From Pelagibacteraceae bacterium AG-325-J17 (GTDB lineage: Bacteria; Pseudomonadota; Alphaproteobacteria; Pelagibacterales; Pelagibacteraceae), in NCBI GenBank assembly GCA_003282825.1, contig QBYM01000002.1:1-64000 (forward strand): a stretch of 64,000 bases of DNA, written 5' to 3'. Both the position numbers and the translations under genes were made by a program. Below, in pieces: positions 16,434 through 24,420 of the stretch; position 1 is the stretch's first letter; every line of letters starts with the position of its first letter. Below the pieces are notes generated by a model. That model did not search any database and had not been told where the DNA came from. It worked only from the letters and a program-made list of their open reading frames with translations.

Positions 16434-17784
16434 AGAGTTTGACTATACTAAATTAAAACATGTTACCTCTGTTGATCAATCTGATCGAGAAGTACCATAT
16501 AATCTAAGACAAAGTGGGCCAACTAAAGTTGAAATGTTAATTTCAACAAGAGTAAGAAAATCACCTTATTGGCATTTATCAATGCAAGCAGGTTGTTGGA
16601 GAGCAACTGTATATAATCGTATTTATCACCCAAGAGGATATGTAAAACCAGAAGATGGTGGAGCAATGGTTGAATACGATGCAATTGTAAATCATGTAAC
16701 AATGTGGAATGTTGCTGTTGAAAGACAAATTAGAGTTAAAGGTCCTGATGCAGAAAAGTTTACAGACTATGTAATAACAAGAGATGCAACTAAGATCTCT
16801 CCTATGAGAGCAAGGTATGTAATTTTATGTAATGCATATGGTGGAGTTTTAAATGATCCAATTCTTTTAAGAATTTCTAAAGATGAATTTTGGTTTTCTT
16901 TATCCGACTCAGATATTGGTATGTATTTACAAGGAGTAAATGCTGATCAAAGATTTAATTGTACAGTTGAAGAAATAGATGCTTGTCCTGTTCAAATTCA
17001 AGGTCCAAAGTCTAAAGCTTTAATGAAAGATCTTTGTGAAGATCAAGTCGATTTCGACAATATGCCATTTTATGGTCTAGCTGAAGTTAAAGTTGGTGGT
17101 AGAAGTTGTGTTATTTCACAATCAGGTTTCTCAGGAGAAGCGGGATATGAAATATATTTAAGAGATGCAACTTTGTACGCTGAAGATATGTGGAATGCAG
17201 TTTTAGATGCAGGAAAAAAACATAATCTAAAGGTTATAGCGCCAGCTCATCATAGAAGAATTCAAGCAGGAATTCTTTCTTGGGGACAAGATATGGATCA
17301 GCAACATAATCCTTTTCAATGTAACTTGGGATACCAAGTTTCACTATCTGGTAAAGGAGAGTGGAATAAGAAAGCTGATTATGTTGGTAAAGCTGCTCTA
17401 GAAAAAATGAAAGATGAACTTAAAGCTGGAAAAAAACCTTATAAACTACAATTGGTAGGTCTTGAATTAGGAGGAAAACCAATTGAAGATTATGCCCCAG
17501 ATTTTTGGTTAATCTCAAATGAAGATGGAGGTGATCCTGTAGGATTCCTAACTTCTCCTTGGTATCATCCAGAGAAAAAAACTAATATTGCAATGGGATA
17601 TGTCCCTTTCGATGGAACATTAAATCCAAACGGATTTCCTAAGGGTAAAGTTGGTACTAAATATAAAGTTCACCTACCTGAAAAATATTCTGGCAAAGCA
17701 GGTACACCAGTAGATGCAGTAATAGTTGATATTCCATTTAAGGAATCATTCAATGCTAATACAAGAGAAGTAGTAAAAGGCTAA
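16426..17784 (+). CDS. GcvT/DmdA-like tetrahydrofolate-dependent demethylase, substrate unknown
   Basis: The 452-residue protein is a stand-alone GcvT-fold protein. It has VERQIRVKGPDAEKFTDYVITRD, QIQGPKSKALM, SGFSGEAGYEIYLRD (the THF-site Glu region) and a C-terminal barrel with VGFLTSPWYHPE. It is longer than glycine-cleavage T-protein or DmdA (about 370 residues), with an extra N-terminal segment (about residues 1-50, SPYWHLSMQAGCWRATVYN). No gcvH or gcvP is nearby, so glycine cleavage is unlikely. The coupling with a MetF-like protein resembles O- or S-demethylase units that pass a methyl to THF. The methyl donor is unknown. Confidence 0.82.
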   Translation: MSKEFDYTKLKHVTSVDQSDREVPYNLRQSGPTKVEMLISTRVRKSPYWHLSMQAGCWRATVYNRIYHPRGYVKPEDGGAMVEYDAIVNHVTMWNVAVERQIRVKGPDAEKFTDYVITRDATKISPMRARYVILCNAYGGVLNDPILLRISKDEFWFSLSDSDIGMYLQGVNADQRFNCTVEEIDACPVQIQGPKSKALMKDLCEDQVDFDNMPFYGLAEVKVGGRSCVISQSGFSGEAGYEIYLRDATLYAEDMWNAVLDAGKKHNLKVIAPAHHRRIQAGILSWGQDMDQQHNPFQCNLGYQVSLSGKGEWNKKADYVGKAALEKMKDELKAGKKPYKLQLVGLELGGKPIEDYAPDFWLISNEDGGDPVGFLTSPWYHPEKKTNIAMGYVPFDGTLNPNGFPKGKVGTKYKVHLPEKYSGKAGTPVDAVIVDIPFKESFNANTREVVKG

Positions 17785-17790
17785 TTTAAT

Positions 17791-17816
17791 AAAGGGGAGT
17801 AAAAACTCCCCTTTTT
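17791..17816 (+). terminator. Rho-independent terminator after the GcvT-like gene
   Basis: A perfect 10-bp stem (AAAGGGGAGT / ACTCCCCTTT, arms 17791-17800 and 17805-17814) with a 4-nt AAAA loop starts 6 nt after the stop at 17784 and runs into a T stretch. It closes the metF-like/gcvT-like unit. Confidence 0.9.
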
Positions 17817-17826
17817 CAAACTCTAA

Positions 17827-17931
17827 ATGACTAAAGGTTTCCTAATTGCAATTTGCATTATAATAACTATTGCTTTAATACTCTTTCCATTAATTGTTTC
17901 TTACAAAGAACAAAAAAATAAAAAAAAATAA
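17827..17931 (+). CDS. Small single-pass membrane peptide (34 aa)
   Basis: ATG at 17827 opens a 34-codon frame that ends at TAA 17929-17931, directly before the ATG of the next gene. The peptide is one hydrophobic segment (GFLIAICIIITIALILFPLIV) followed by a basic tail (YKEQKNKKK), a classic small inner-membrane protein pattern with the C-terminus inside. The exact abutment with the Yip1-like gene suggests coupling. Function is unknown, and it could also be only a leader. Confidence 0.5.
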   Translation: MTKGFLIAICIIITIALILFPLIVSYKEQKNKKK

Positions 17932-18474
17932 ATGTTTGGTGAGTTTCTTGGTATAATTTTAAAATCTATAAAATTAGATAAATCTCTTTATAGTGATAAT
18001 AAAAATTTTGGTGAAGCCTCAATATATTTTGCAGGTTTGATTATGATTTTAGATGGTATTGCAGGAGCTGTTGCAGCCAATACTGTAATTAAAACAGCTG
18101 TAGCAATGTCTGGTCTAACAGCAATTTTAACTTGGTTTATTTGGGCGATTTTTATATTTGTTATTGGTGTAAAATTATTTCCAGATAAACAAAACAAAGT
18201 ACCATTTAAAAAAGTTTTGACTGCAGTGGGTTTTGCTCATGCACCTGGTTTACTAAGATTTTTTGCTGTCACTCCTGACTTAATGATACCAATAATTTTC
18301 TTAACTCAATTTTGGATTTTCGCTGGACTGATAATCTCTACAAAACAAGTTTTAAACCTTAAATCAAACTTCAAATCATTTGGAATAGTGTTTTTATCTT
18401 TCTTAATTATAGCTTTTTTATCAATTTCTTTTGTCATGAGTAGAATGAATGTGCTGCCAGTTAATCACATTTAA
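17932..18474 (+). CDS. Yip1-domain integral membrane protein
   Basis: The 180-residue protein has a cytoplasmic N-terminus and about five membrane segments (near residues 32-50, 60-80, 98-112, 118-135 and 150-168). It also has the Yip1-type features LTAILTWFIWAIFIFVIG and KVLTAVGFAHAPGLLRFF. Bacterial Yip1-domain proteins have no firm function. It follows the 34-residue membrane peptide directly. Its stop overlaps the stop of the convergent small Cys gene as a shared TTAA. Confidence 0.82.
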   Translation: MFGEFLGIILKSIKLDKSLYSDNKNFGEASIYFAGLIMILDGIAGAVAANTVIKTAVAMSGLTAILTWFIWAIFIFVIGVKLFPDKQNKVPFKKVLTAVGFAHAPGLLRFFAVTPDLMIPIIFLTQFWIFAGLIISTKQVLNLKSNFKSFGIVFLSFLIIAFLSISFVMSRMNVLPVNHI

Positions 18475-18629
18475 AGTGGAAAAATAGTTTTAGAAGTTCT
18501 ACAGGATTTACATATTTTAAATCCCATAAGAATTAAATTTTGAGAAACACTTTCATCCTCTTCTTTGCATTCATCACATATATTATCTAAATCTCTTAAA
18601 TTTTTCTCGATTTCTTCATCCTCAATCAT
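18471..18629 (-). CDS. Small acidic protein with two CxxC motifs (52 aa)
   Basis: ATG 18627-18629 begins a 52-codon frame ending at TAA 18471-18473. Cysteines fall as CDEC (residues 18-21) and CKSC (residues 40-43), a zinc-ribbon-like pair in an acidic N-terminal context. The start overlaps the DUF3726 stop by 8 nt, in the sequence ATGATTGA, which indicates translational coupling. It is the last gene of the M19-like / 553-aa / DUF3726 operon. I do not recognise the family. A metal-binding accessory protein is a reasonable guess. Confidence 0.65.
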   Translation of the reverse strand: MIEDEEIEKNLRDLDNICDECKEEDESVSQNLILMGFKICKSCRTSKTIFPL

Positions 18630-19233
18630 TATCAGTCAAACCGGCGCCTGCAGCACCCTCTTTTAAACTATCTGTTTCCTCAACAAAAGTATCCTCAGCA
18701 AGTTTGTAAAGATTTTTCCAATCGTTATCAGAAAAATTATCTTCATTATTTAAAAAACTTATTTCTACTTGATTTGCTAATATTGGAATCTCTTTATTCC
18801 AAAAATTTGAAGAAATACTTACATTAAAATTTAATAGAAATTGACTATCATCAAATGAAAATAATAATTTTTTTCCAATAATCTCTGAACCTCTACTTAA
18901 AAAAGGCAAAAGTAATAATGGGAAAGCTAATTTTTCAACTGAACACTTTTTTAGAGTTTCTATGTTCTTAATTTGATCAATAAAATTTACCCCTAAAGTA
19001 ATTGGACAAAGAGATGACCCATTTGATTTGTTAATTTTATTGATTAATTTTATATCATCAAAATTTTCTTTTTTTTTATTTTGATAATATTGATTAAGGT
19101 GTTTAATTCCTGGGAAACCAAATAATTCAGATAACCTTATAGATTTTCCAACCTCTTCAGCAATGCCCCAGGAATAACCAGCGGCTCGACTTGCTCTTTT
19201 TACTGTTGTCTCAATTTCACTTAAAGATTTCAT
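18622..19233 (-). CDS. DUF3726 family protein
   Basis: The 203-residue protein opens with SLSEIETTVKRASRAAGYSWGIAEEVGKSI and closes with GAAGAGLTDND. This start and glycine-rich end are typical of DUF3726 proteins of marine alphaproteobacteria. The interior is mixed alpha/beta with one cysteine pair region (SSLCPITLG). No function is known. It lies 3 nt after the 553-residue gene and overlaps the small CxxC gene, so all four genes of this unit are probably made together. Confidence 0.75.
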   Translation of the reverse strand: MKSLSEIETTVKRASRAAGYSWGIAEEVGKSIRLSELFGFPGIKHLNQYYQNKKKENFDDIKLINKINKSNGSSLCPITLGVNFIDQIKNIETLKKCSVEKLAFPLLLLPFLSRGSEIIGKKLLFSFDDSQFLLNFNVSISSNFWNKEIPILANQVEISFLNNEDNFSDNDWKNLYKLAEDTFVEETDSLKEGAAGAGLTDND

Positions 19234-19236
19234 AAT

Positions 19237-20898
19237 TTAAGAGAAGGTTTTGTAAACCCATTGCTCATCGTAATCTTTTAATTCATTTGGAAGTGGTGCA
19301 CCTTGAAACATACATATTCTCAGCCATTTGTCAGATCTTGGATCAAATTTTAGAGCTCCAAAAAAAGATAATTTCAATCGCAGCATATCAATTGGTACTA
19401 TATTTTCTCCTATAGTATTGTCTTGTATTTCTGAATATGGAAAGTTTTCAATAATAAAAGCCCTTCTTACAACATGTCTTAAATCAGAGTTATCAATTAA
19501 AAACTGATTAATTTTCAAATCATTTTTCAAAGACAATAGTCTTTGATAAAGTTTTTTTATATCTCTTGCTATTGCTAGAGGTTGTTCTAAATCTGCACCA
19601 CTCTCTTCAAAACGATTAGCTAATCTTGGTTCTTCTTTGTTTTTTGAGATAAACCAAAATTTTTGATTACTATCTTCTTTGTTAAAATCAATTTTCAGAA
19701 TATCTGAATACTTATTTTCTAAAATTTTCTTCAAGTCTTCTACATTTCGCTCAGTAGGAATATTAAAGTATTTTTCTTCCTCTGAGCTCATTTGACTAAT
19801 TAAAGGCTTAACTATATCACTAAATGGTTCCATCATTATTGAAACAATATACTCAATACACTCCTCACAAGTTTCTTTCTCTAGCCAAAGGTAAATTTCA
19901 TTAAATGGATAATCTTTTTTAAAATCAAATTTATTTTCTAGAAAATGAATAAATTTTTTTACGTCTTTAAGTAAAAGCTTTATCTTTTTAAGTTGATATT
20001 CACTCTCTGTGTTCCAACTAGTAATATTTTTAAGAGAATTTTTGACACACTCTTTAAATAAACTTATATCTTTAGTTTCAGCAATTTTAATTTCTCTAAT
20101 TTTTTTGAGCGCAACTTCTCTACTAAGTATCCAATTATTAAGTAATGTTGGATGATTAACAATAAATGGGGCCATCCCTAATCCAGTTGAATTTCCAATT
20201 CCCAAATTTCTACAAATTTTTGGATCAAGTTTAACAGCTAACTTAGGATTTCTATTTTTTGCTACGTGATTAACTTGATCAAATGTAAATTGTCTGACTA
20301 GATAAACTAGCATCATCTCTAATCTAAATGGTCCGTTAATTTCCTCTCTATTTTTAATTCTAAATCGATCTGCTAAACCAAACTTACCTGATCCATATAC
20401 TGCTGTTGTTCTGTACAAATATCCCACTTTTTCAAGCAAGTCTAAATTTGGTTGCGATCCATTACTTAAACTTTCAACAACATGATCAAATACTCTTACA
20501 GATTTATTAGCTCTAGATAATGTTAATTCTTTATAAGAAAGCCTACCAACTTCTTGTTTTGGAACTTCATTTCTTAATCTTTCAATATCTTCTTTTAAAG
20601 GCACACCATCGTGCAATGTAAAAGCTGCATCCCATTTGGTTGCTATAACTCTATCCGATCTTTCATCATCATTGATTTTGTTTGCATAACAAATTAAAGA
20701 ATAAACTCTGCTTTTTTTTTTAAAAGAATATACTGCTGTTCCAAATCCATCTTCATCTAAATCAAATAAATCTCTTTTATAATCCCAATCTTTAAATTCA
20801 TTTAAAAAACTTCTTAAAAAAGACAATCTGGATTGGTGAAACGAACCCAGCCTTGAAAGCTTCATAATGATATTGGGATCTCTTAATTCTACATTCAT
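19237..20898 (-). CDS. Unrecognised conserved-looking cytoplasmic protein (553 aa)
   Basis: I do not recognise this family. The protein has no signal peptide or membrane segment. Motif-like segments include RSDRVIATKWDAAFTLHDG (about residues 80-98), YLYRTTAVYGSGKFGLADRF (about 161-180), a glycine-rich GIGNSTGLGMAPFIVNHP (about 233-250), ESGADLEQPLAIARDI and a C-terminal LRLKLSFFGALKFDPRSDKW. These low-charge, glycine- and aromatic-rich stretches contrast with a variable, Lys/Glu-rich middle (about 280-440) and look like an enzyme active site. It lies between the M19-like gene (2-nt gap) and the DUF3726 gene (3-nt gap), which suggests a shared pathway or complex. Confidence 0.75.
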   Translation of the reverse strand: MNVELRDPNIIMKLSRLGSFHQSRLSFLRSFLNEFKDWDYKRDLFDLDEDGFGTAVYSFKKKSRVYSLICYANKINDDERSDRVIATKWDAAFTLHDGVPLKEDIERLRNEVPKQEVGRLSYKELTLSRANKSVRVFDHVVESLSNGSQPNLDLLEKVGYLYRTTAVYGSGKFGLADRFRIKNREEINGPFRLEMMLVYLVRQFTFDQVNHVAKNRNPKLAVKLDPKICRNLGIGNSTGLGMAPFIVNHPTLLNNWILSREVALKKIREIKIAETKDISLFKECVKNSLKNITSWNTESEYQLKKIKLLLKDVKKFIHFLENKFDFKKDYPFNEIYLWLEKETCEECIEYIVSIMMEPFSDIVKPLISQMSSEEEKYFNIPTERNVEDLKKILENKYSDILKIDFNKEDSNQKFWFISKNKEEPRLANRFEESGADLEQPLAIARDIKKLYQRLLSLKNDLKINQFLIDNSDLRHVVRRAFIIENFPYSEIQDNTIGENIVPIDMLRLKLSFFGALKFDPRSDKWLRICMFQGAPLPNELKDYDEQWVYKTFS

Positions 20899-20900
20899 TT

Positions 20901-21866
20901 CTAAATAGTCTTATAAAAATTATACCAATTATTACCAAGTATTCCATTAGTCTCGGTTTCTGAAAACCCTACTTTTTTCAAACCTGTTTCCAAATTTTTA
21001 AAACCTCTTGCGTCTTCAAACCATTTTGGTTGGATTGGAAAACCTGGTTTATTTTTTGATCCTTCTCCATAATTTTTACTTTTAGACCAAGTTCCATTTC
21101 TCATCCATTCAACAACTTCATCCGGTTGATTTAAACAAAGATCAGAACCAATTCCAATATTTTTTACACTCATAACTTCAGCTGTTCTGGCTATCATTTC
21201 ACAAAAACTTTCTAAAGTACAATTTGTATTATTTTTTAAATGATGTGGATAAAGAGAAAAACCTAGAATTCCACCACTATCACTCAAAGTTTTTAATAAT
21301 TCTGAAGATTTATTTCTTTTGGCGGCGTGCCAAAATGATGGGTTAGCATGAGTTATAGCAATTGGTTTTTCACTTATTTCTATTGCATCAAAAGTACTTT
21401 TCTCTGCTGAATGGGACATATCTACAACAACACCTACTCTATTCATTTCTTTTATTACTTCACGGCCAAAGTTTGTTACACCACTGTCAATTTTTTCATA
21501 ACATCCAGTAGCCAGTAAGGATTGATTATTATAAGTTAGTTGCATAAATCTACATCCTAGTTCATGAACTTTTTCAACTAAATTAATATCATCCTCAATA
21601 GGTGAGCAATTTTGAAATCCAAAAAAAATTGCTGTTTTCCTCTCTTTGTGAGCTTTCTCAATATCCTTAAAATTATTTCCGAGAAAAATTAAATCTGAGT
21701 TTTCTTCAAATAATTTTTTCCATTTTTGAATTTCATTCAAATGTTCATCAAAATCCTCATGATATACTATTGTCACATGCACTGCATCAAGCCCAGCCTC
21801 TCTATTAATTTCAAAAATTTTTCTAGACCAATTGCAGTATTGTAGATTATCTATTTTAAATTTCAT
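20901..21866 (-). CDS. Membrane-dipeptidase (M19)-like protein with an altered metal site
   Basis: The 321-residue protein has the M19 TIM-barrel pattern: His152 in VVDMSHSAEKST, His173 in IAITHANPS and Asp242 in IGIGSDL line up with late metal and active-site residues. The N-terminal HxD motif (usually DGHND) is replaced by residues 6-14, DNLQYCNWS, and the bridging Glu appears as Gln85 in FFGFQNCSP. A binuclear-zinc dipeptidase is therefore unlikely. The wording GFQN...GCYE...GREVxxEMNRVG closely recalls, from memory, an M19-like protein encoded in dimethylglycine-catabolism clusters of pseudomonads. It is the first gene of the leftward four-gene unit, divergent from purE. Confidence 0.8.
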   Translation of the reverse strand: MKFKIDNLQYCNWSRKIFEINREAGLDAVHVTIVYHEDFDEHLNEIQKWKKLFEENSDLIFLGNNFKDIEKAHKERKTAIFFGFQNCSPIEDDINLVEKVHELGCRFMQLTYNNQSLLATGCYEKIDSGVTNFGREVIKEMNRVGVVVDMSHSAEKSTFDAIEISEKPIAITHANPSFWHAAKRNKSSELLKTLSDSGGILGFSLYPHHLKNNTNCTLESFCEMIARTAEVMSVKNIGIGSDLCLNQPDEVVEWMRNGTWSKSKNYGEGSKNKPGFPIQPKWFEDARGFKNLETGLKKVGFSETETNGILGNNWYNFYKTI

Positions 21867-21968
21867 TTTGATGAATAATAATTAAGCATACCAATATGTT
21901 TTTTAAATACTATTTATTTTATTGAATTTATTATTTAATTTTGAAATAAAGATTAAGCTTACAATATC

Positions 21969-22460
21969 ATGAAAAATATTAAAAAACTTAAAGTCTCCAT
22001 TGTTATGGGTAGTCAATCTGACTACAAAACTATGAAATTAGCTGTTAAAATCCTTAAAAACTTAGGTATTAAATTTGAAACAAAAATTATATCAGCTCAT
22101 CGAACCCCAAATAGAATGTTTGAATATGCAAGTTCTGCAGATAGAAATAATATTGGTGTAATAATTGCTGGTGCAGGAGGATCTGCTCATCTTCCAGGTA
22201 TGATTTCAGCTTTAACTTCGATACCTGTTTTAGGTGTTCCAATTGAGAGTAAAAAACTAAAAGGTCTAGATAGCCTCTTGTCTATTGCCCAAATGCCAAA
22301 AGGTATCCCTGTGGGAACTTTGGCAATAGGAGAAGATGGGGCAATTAATGCTGCTTTATTAGCTGCCTCAATTCTTGCAAATAGTAATCCTGTTATAAAG
22401 AAAAAATTGAAAAGTTGGCGATTATCTCAAACTAAGTCAGTAAAGAAAAATCCAAAATAA
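21969..22460 (+). CDS. purE: N5-carboxyaminoimidazole ribonucleotide mutase
   Basis: PurE (163 residues) moves the carboxyl group of N5-CAIR to make CAIR in purine synthesis. [19 protein letters not shown] and [11 protein letters not shown] are the class I signatures, including the active-site His. It is followed 7 nt later by purK, as expected for the bacterial two-step route. Confidence 0.97.
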   Translation: MKNIKKLKVSIVMGSQSDYKTMKLAVKILKNLGIKFETKIISAHRTPNRMFEYASSADRNNIGVIIAGAGGSAHLPGMISALTSIPVLGVPIESKKLKGLDSLLSIAQMPKGIPVGTLAIGEDGAINAALLAASILANSNPVIKKKLKSWRLSQTKSVKKNPK

Positions 22461-22467
22461 TAAAGGG

Positions 22468-23514
22468 ATGACAGTAAAAAATCTTGGAATCATTGGTGGA
22501 GGTCAATTAGGTAGCATGATGTCATCAGCAGCAAAAAAGTTAGATATAAGAACAGTCATTTACTCAGACGATAAAGATGCTCCAGCACAAAATTTTTGTG
22601 ATGAATTTATTTTTGGAGGATACGATGATAAACAAAAAATATTAGAATTTATTAGTAAAGTAGACGTTATTAGTTATGAATTTGAAAATATTCCTTATGA
22701 AACTCTTAATGAAATGAATAAATTAAAACCTGTTTTGCCAAAACCATCAGTTAACAGACTTATACAGCATAGAATTGCTGAGAAAGATTTTGTAAATAAG
22801 CTCAATATAAGAACAACAAGATATGTGTCTATAGAAAAAAAATCTGATATTGAAACATTGGGAGATTTTTTACCAGGAATTTTGAAAACTACTACAATGG
22901 GCTATGATGGAAAAGGTCAGTATCCAATCAAAACAGCTGAGGATATAAATTCATTAGATATAGATTTTTCTAAAGGCTACATACTAGAAAAGCTAGTAAA
23001 ACTTAAAAAAGAAATTTCAGTTATAATAACAAGGTATGGAAATAATAATTTTGAGATTTATGATCCAATAGAAAATACCCATCAAGATCAAATTCTTAAA
23101 TATTCAATTATACCTGCTGAAATTAGTAAAAAAATTTTAGATCAATCAAAAGATTGGGCCATCATGATTGCAGAAGAACTTAAATATATTGGTACATTGT
23201 GCGTAGAATTTTTTATTGACAGAAATGAAAATCTATATGTAAATGAAATTGCTCCAAGAGTTCATAATTCTGGTCATTTAACTATCAACGCTTATAATGT
23301 GAGCCAATTTGAAAATCATGTAAGAGCTGTATGCTCACTTGAAAAAGTTGCATTAAAAAAATTATCTAATGCTAAAATGGTAAATTTAATTGGCAACCAA
23401 ATTGAACCTTATCGAAAAAATTTAGAACTAGGTAAGAATGAATTTTTTTTTGATTATCTAAAGAAAGAGATAAAAGAGAAAAGAAAAATGGGTCATATAA
23501 CAACTTTACTATAA
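22468..23514 (+). CDS. purK: N5-carboxyaminoimidazole ribonucleotide synthase
   Basis: PurK (348 residues) is an ATP-grasp enzyme that carboxylates AIR with bicarbonate and ATP. It has GIIGGGQLGSMM at the N-terminus, the TTTMGYDGKGQY loop (about residues 141-152) and the metal-binding VNEIAPRVHNSGHLT. It pairs with purE. Length and motifs are complete, and the next gene starts at the base after its stop. Confidence 0.97.
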   Translation: MTVKNLGIIGGGQLGSMMSSAAKKLDIRTVIYSDDKDAPAQNFCDEFIFGGYDDKQKILEFISKVDVISYEFENIPYETLNEMNKLKPVLPKPSVNRLIQHRIAEKDFVNKLNIRTTRYVSIEKKSDIETLGDFLPGILKTTTMGYDGKGQYPIKTAEDINSLDIDFSKGYILEKLVKLKKEISVIITRYGNNNFEIYDPIENTHQDQILKYSIIPAEISKKILDQSKDWAIMIAEELKYIGTLCVEFFIDRNENLYVNEIAPRVHNSGHLTINAYNVSQFENHVRAVCSLEKVALKKLSNAKMVNLIGNQIEPYRKNLELGKNEFFFDYLKKEIKEKRKMGHITTLL

Positions 23515-23982
23515 ATGCTTAAATCAATAGAAGGAAATTTTGATCACCCTGAAGTTAATCAGCTTTTGATAAAACATTTTATAGAATTAAAAGCTGCATC
23601 CCCTGAAGGAAGTGCTCATGTTCTTGACATACCTGGCCTTAAAACTCCATCAATTAAATTTTGGAGTCTGTGGCAAGAGGAAAAGTTATTTGGCTGTGGT
23701 GCTTTGAAATTTCTTACTAAAGAACATGGAGAATTTAAATCAATTCGAATTCACGACAATTATAGAAACAAAGGTAATGGTATACAAGTAATTCAACATT
23801 TAATCTTTGAAGCCAAGAAATTAAATATAAAAAGATTAAGTATAGAAACGGGTGCAGGTAAATTTTTTGAACCAGCACGAAAATTATTTAAAAAATGTGA
23901 TTTTACTCCTTGTGAGCCCTTCGCACATTATAAAGAGGATATAAATTCTATCTATTTAACTAAACAGATAAACAACGATTAG
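23515..23982 (+). CDS. GNAT-family N-acetyltransferase
   Basis: The 155-residue protein has the GNAT acetyl-CoA loop region IHDNYRNKGNGIQVIQHLI (about residues 80-98) and a following strand RLSIETGAGKFFEPARKLFKKCDF, typical of the PhnO/ElaA-like small acetyltransferases. The substrate is unknown. It starts directly after purK and is probably translated from the same message, without an obvious role in purine synthesis. Confidence 0.88.
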   Translation: MLKSIEGNFDHPEVNQLLIKHFIELKAASPEGSAHVLDIPGLKTPSIKFWSLWQEEKLFGCGALKFLTKEHGEFKSIRIHDNYRNKGNGIQVIQHLIFEAKKLNIKRLSIETGAGKFFEPARKLFKKCDFTPCEPFAHYKEDINSIYLTKQINND

Positions 23983-24049
23983 TATAAAAAAGGTCCCAAA
24001 AACATCTATTTAGTTGACAAAACCCTCTAAATTCTAAAGAAAGCTAAAA

Positions 24050-24067
24050 TTACTTAATTATAAGTAA
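24050..24067 (+). promoter_or_regulatory. Hairpin in the cspA 5' leader
   Basis: TTACTTA-ATTA-TAAGTAA forms a perfect 7-bp stem with a 4-nt loop, 33 nt upstream of the cspA ATG. Cold-shock mRNAs often have structured leaders that control translation. A TTGACA hexamer at 24014-24019 may be the -35 box, although no well-spaced -10 is clear. Function is inferred. Confidence 0.35.
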
Positions 24068-24100
24068 TAAATTAATACAACAAAAAGTAAGAAGATAAAT

Positions 24101-24307
24101 ATGAGTCTACAAGGTAAAGTAAAGTGGTTCAATCCAACCAAAGGTTTTGGTTTTATTGAAAGAGAAGATAAAGAAAAAGATGTGTTTGTACATGTTTCAG
24201 CAGTAAGAGATGCTGGTATGAACGGTTTAGATGAGGGTCAAGCTTTGACTTTCGATGTTGAAGATGGTCCTAAAGGTCCTTCAGCAGTTAACTTAAAAAC
24301 TGCATAA
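24101..24307 (+). CDS. CspA-family cold shock protein
   Basis: The 68-residue cold-shock domain protein binds single-stranded RNA/DNA. Both RNA-binding motifs are present, KGFGFIE (RNP1) and DVFVHVSA (RNP2), with the usual VKWFNPTKG start and a short PSAVNL end. It is a stand-alone gene with its own leader and an unusual structured 3' region. Such proteins are typically abundant RNA chaperones. Confidence 0.97.
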   Translation: MSLQGKVKWFNPTKGFGFIEREDKEKDVFVHVSAVRDAGMNGLDEGQALTFDVEDGPKGPSAVNLKTA

Positions 24308-24324
24308 TTTTCACACTATCATTT

Positions 24325-24382
24325 ATTGGCTATAATCATTTTCAGTTCTTAGTTTAAGAATTGATTTAATTTTATAGCCAAT
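24325..24382. other. Nested perfect inverted repeats downstream of cspA
   Basis: An outer perfect 11-bp repeat (ATTGGCTATAA at 24325-24335 with its complement at 24372-24382) encloses an inner stem of about 10 bp (24342-24351 with 24355-24364, one G-T pair, 3-nt loop). No T run follows the outer stem, so it is not a standard terminator. It could be a 3'-UTR stability element or a small structured RNA in the 113-nt gap before the racemase gene. Confidence 0.5.
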
Positions 24383-24420
24383 GAACTATTCTACAACAAA
24401 CAAAAAGATATAATTTATAT

